Notes under the pieces: model-generated
What the model saw: the letters and a program-made list of their open reading frames with translations, nothing else
Told to the model about the DNA's origin: nothing
Databases searched by the model: none
Made by a program: the position numbers and the translations under genes
Assembly: GCA_903870185.1 (NCBI GenBank)
Contig: CAIQCE010000203.1
Coordinates: 1-6,477 of the forward strand
Direction of reading: 5' to 3'
DNA: 6,477 nt
Source of the DNA: an uncultured Gammaproteobacteria bacterium
GTDB lineage: Bacteria; Pseudomonadota; Gammaproteobacteria; Coxiellales; Coxiellaceae
In this document: one piece after another, positions 6,273 to 6,477 of the stretch
Layout: each line of letters opens with the position of its first letter
Numbering within the stretch: position 1 is the first letter of the stretch

Positions 6273-6353
6273 ATTGTTAGCCCGCGCTACGCTTGGGACT
6301 AACCTACATGAGAATAGAGCGTTAGGCCGGGCTATCGCTGGGCGTTAACCTAC
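6273..6353. repeat. Two diverged copies of the GTAGGTTGG hairpin repeat downstream of recF
   Basis: Two copies lie side by side. The first (6273-6308) has arms GTTAGCCC and GGG-A-CTAAC around an 11-nt loop (hairpin 6276-6303). The second has arms GTTAGGCC and GGC-G-TTAAC around a 12-nt loop (hairpin 6321-6349). Both end in the family's AACCTACA on the plus strand. They belong to the same family as the array at 3324-3509, with arm changes that keep pairing. Read from recF they form its 3' untranslated region, starting about 28 nt after the stop. No T-tract terminator is visible in this gap. Confidence 0.8.
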
Positions 6354-6380
6354 AATAAGACGTGCGCCTAAGCTTTGATT

Positions 6381-6477
6381 TTATTCTTCTATAAAGATCC
6401 CATGTTCCACGTGGAACATTTTGGAGTGCGATAATTCCCCCATTTTTAATAAATCTTCTTTTAGAATGCCTGTAAGC
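6381..6477 (-). CDS. recF: DNA replication and repair protein RecF, C-terminal end only
   Basis: The frame entering from the right edge encodes LTGILKEDLLKMGELSHSK and then MFHVEHGIFIEE before a TAA stop at 6381-6383. The ending MFHVEHG matches the C-terminal wording common in RecF proteins (E. coli has MFTVEKG in the same place). Its position just upstream of gyrB on the same strand is the standard place for recF. RecF is an SMC-like ATPase that, with RecO and RecR, loads RecA on gapped DNA. None of its ATPase motifs are in the window, so the identity rests on the C-terminus and gene order. The six codons for MFHVEH consist of an 18-bp palindrome containing a parS site. The gap to gyrB, about 430 bp, is large because of repeats and the MITE-like element. 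Confidence 0.85.
   Translation of the reverse strand, partial: LTGILKEDLLKMGELSHSKMFHVEHGIFIEE
6403..6418. promoter_or_regulatory. parS: parS centromere site (ParB binding), inside recF
   Basis: TGTTCCACGTGGAACA is a perfect 16-bp palindrome that fits the conserved chromosomal parS consensus TGTTNCACGTGNAACA. The palindrome extends one more base on each side (6402-6419). ParB binds parS, loads as a CTP-dependent clamp and spreads, and with ParA and SMC-type complexes organises segregation of the origin region. The site lies in the last codons of recF, in frame as ATG TTC CAC GTG GAA CAT, so the same bases serve protein and centromere. Its place beside recF-gyrB agrees with parS sites clustering near the origin. 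Confidence 0.93.

Noticed and set aside
5961..6380. Replication origin (DnaA-box cluster) in the recF-gyrB gap
   Set aside because: I found no TTATCCACA-type boxes. The AT-rich part is short, and the gap is explained by repeats and the MITE-like element.

Overview
The window is a chromosomal housekeeping segment from a moderately AT-rich gammaproteobacterium. GyrB carries the long C-terminal insertion typical of that class and is close to the E. coli protein throughout. The genes ftsY-ftsE-ftsX and a divergent rsmD follow the usual gammaproteobacterial arrangement. I cannot name the genus from the sequence. Low GC and abundant palindromic intergenic repeats would suit a Legionellales-type lineage, but that is only an impression.

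Layout. Positions 1-2417 (minus strand) hold the ftsY > ftsE > ftsX operon: SRP receptor, then ATPase and permease of the divisome FtsEX complex. The genes are separated by 11 and 2 nt, and ftsX runs off the left edge. Positions 2418-2648 are a divergent intergenic region packed with palindromes. rsmD (16S rRNA m2G966 methyltransferase) is on the plus strand at 2649-3218. Positions 3219-3512 separate the convergent rsmD and gyrB genes and hold a tandem array of a 49-bp hairpin repeat. gyrB (3513-5948, minus) is complete. Positions 5949-6380 hold the gyrB leader and promoter, a roughly 200-bp MITE-like element with terminal inverted repeats, and two more copies of the hairpin repeat. Positions 6381-6477 (minus) are the last codons of recF, which contain a perfect 16-bp parS site.

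How it fits together. recF-gyrB next to a parS site indicates the origin-proximal part of the chromosome (dnaA-dnaN-recF-gyrB is the usual order), where ParB would load to organise segregation. The ftsY operon couples membrane-protein targeting to cell division, and rsmD is its common divergent neighbour.

I see no undescribed enzymatic system. The most unusual content is non-coding. A hairpin repeat with compensatory base changes follows each of the three gene 3' ends visible in the window, in the same orientation relative to the gene. The recF-gyrB gap is expanded by a MITE-like insertion. GyrB also appears to have Gln where E. coli has the coumarin-contacting Arg136. Two starts are set by ribosome-binding sites: GTG 2649 for rsmD and ATG 5948 for gyrB.
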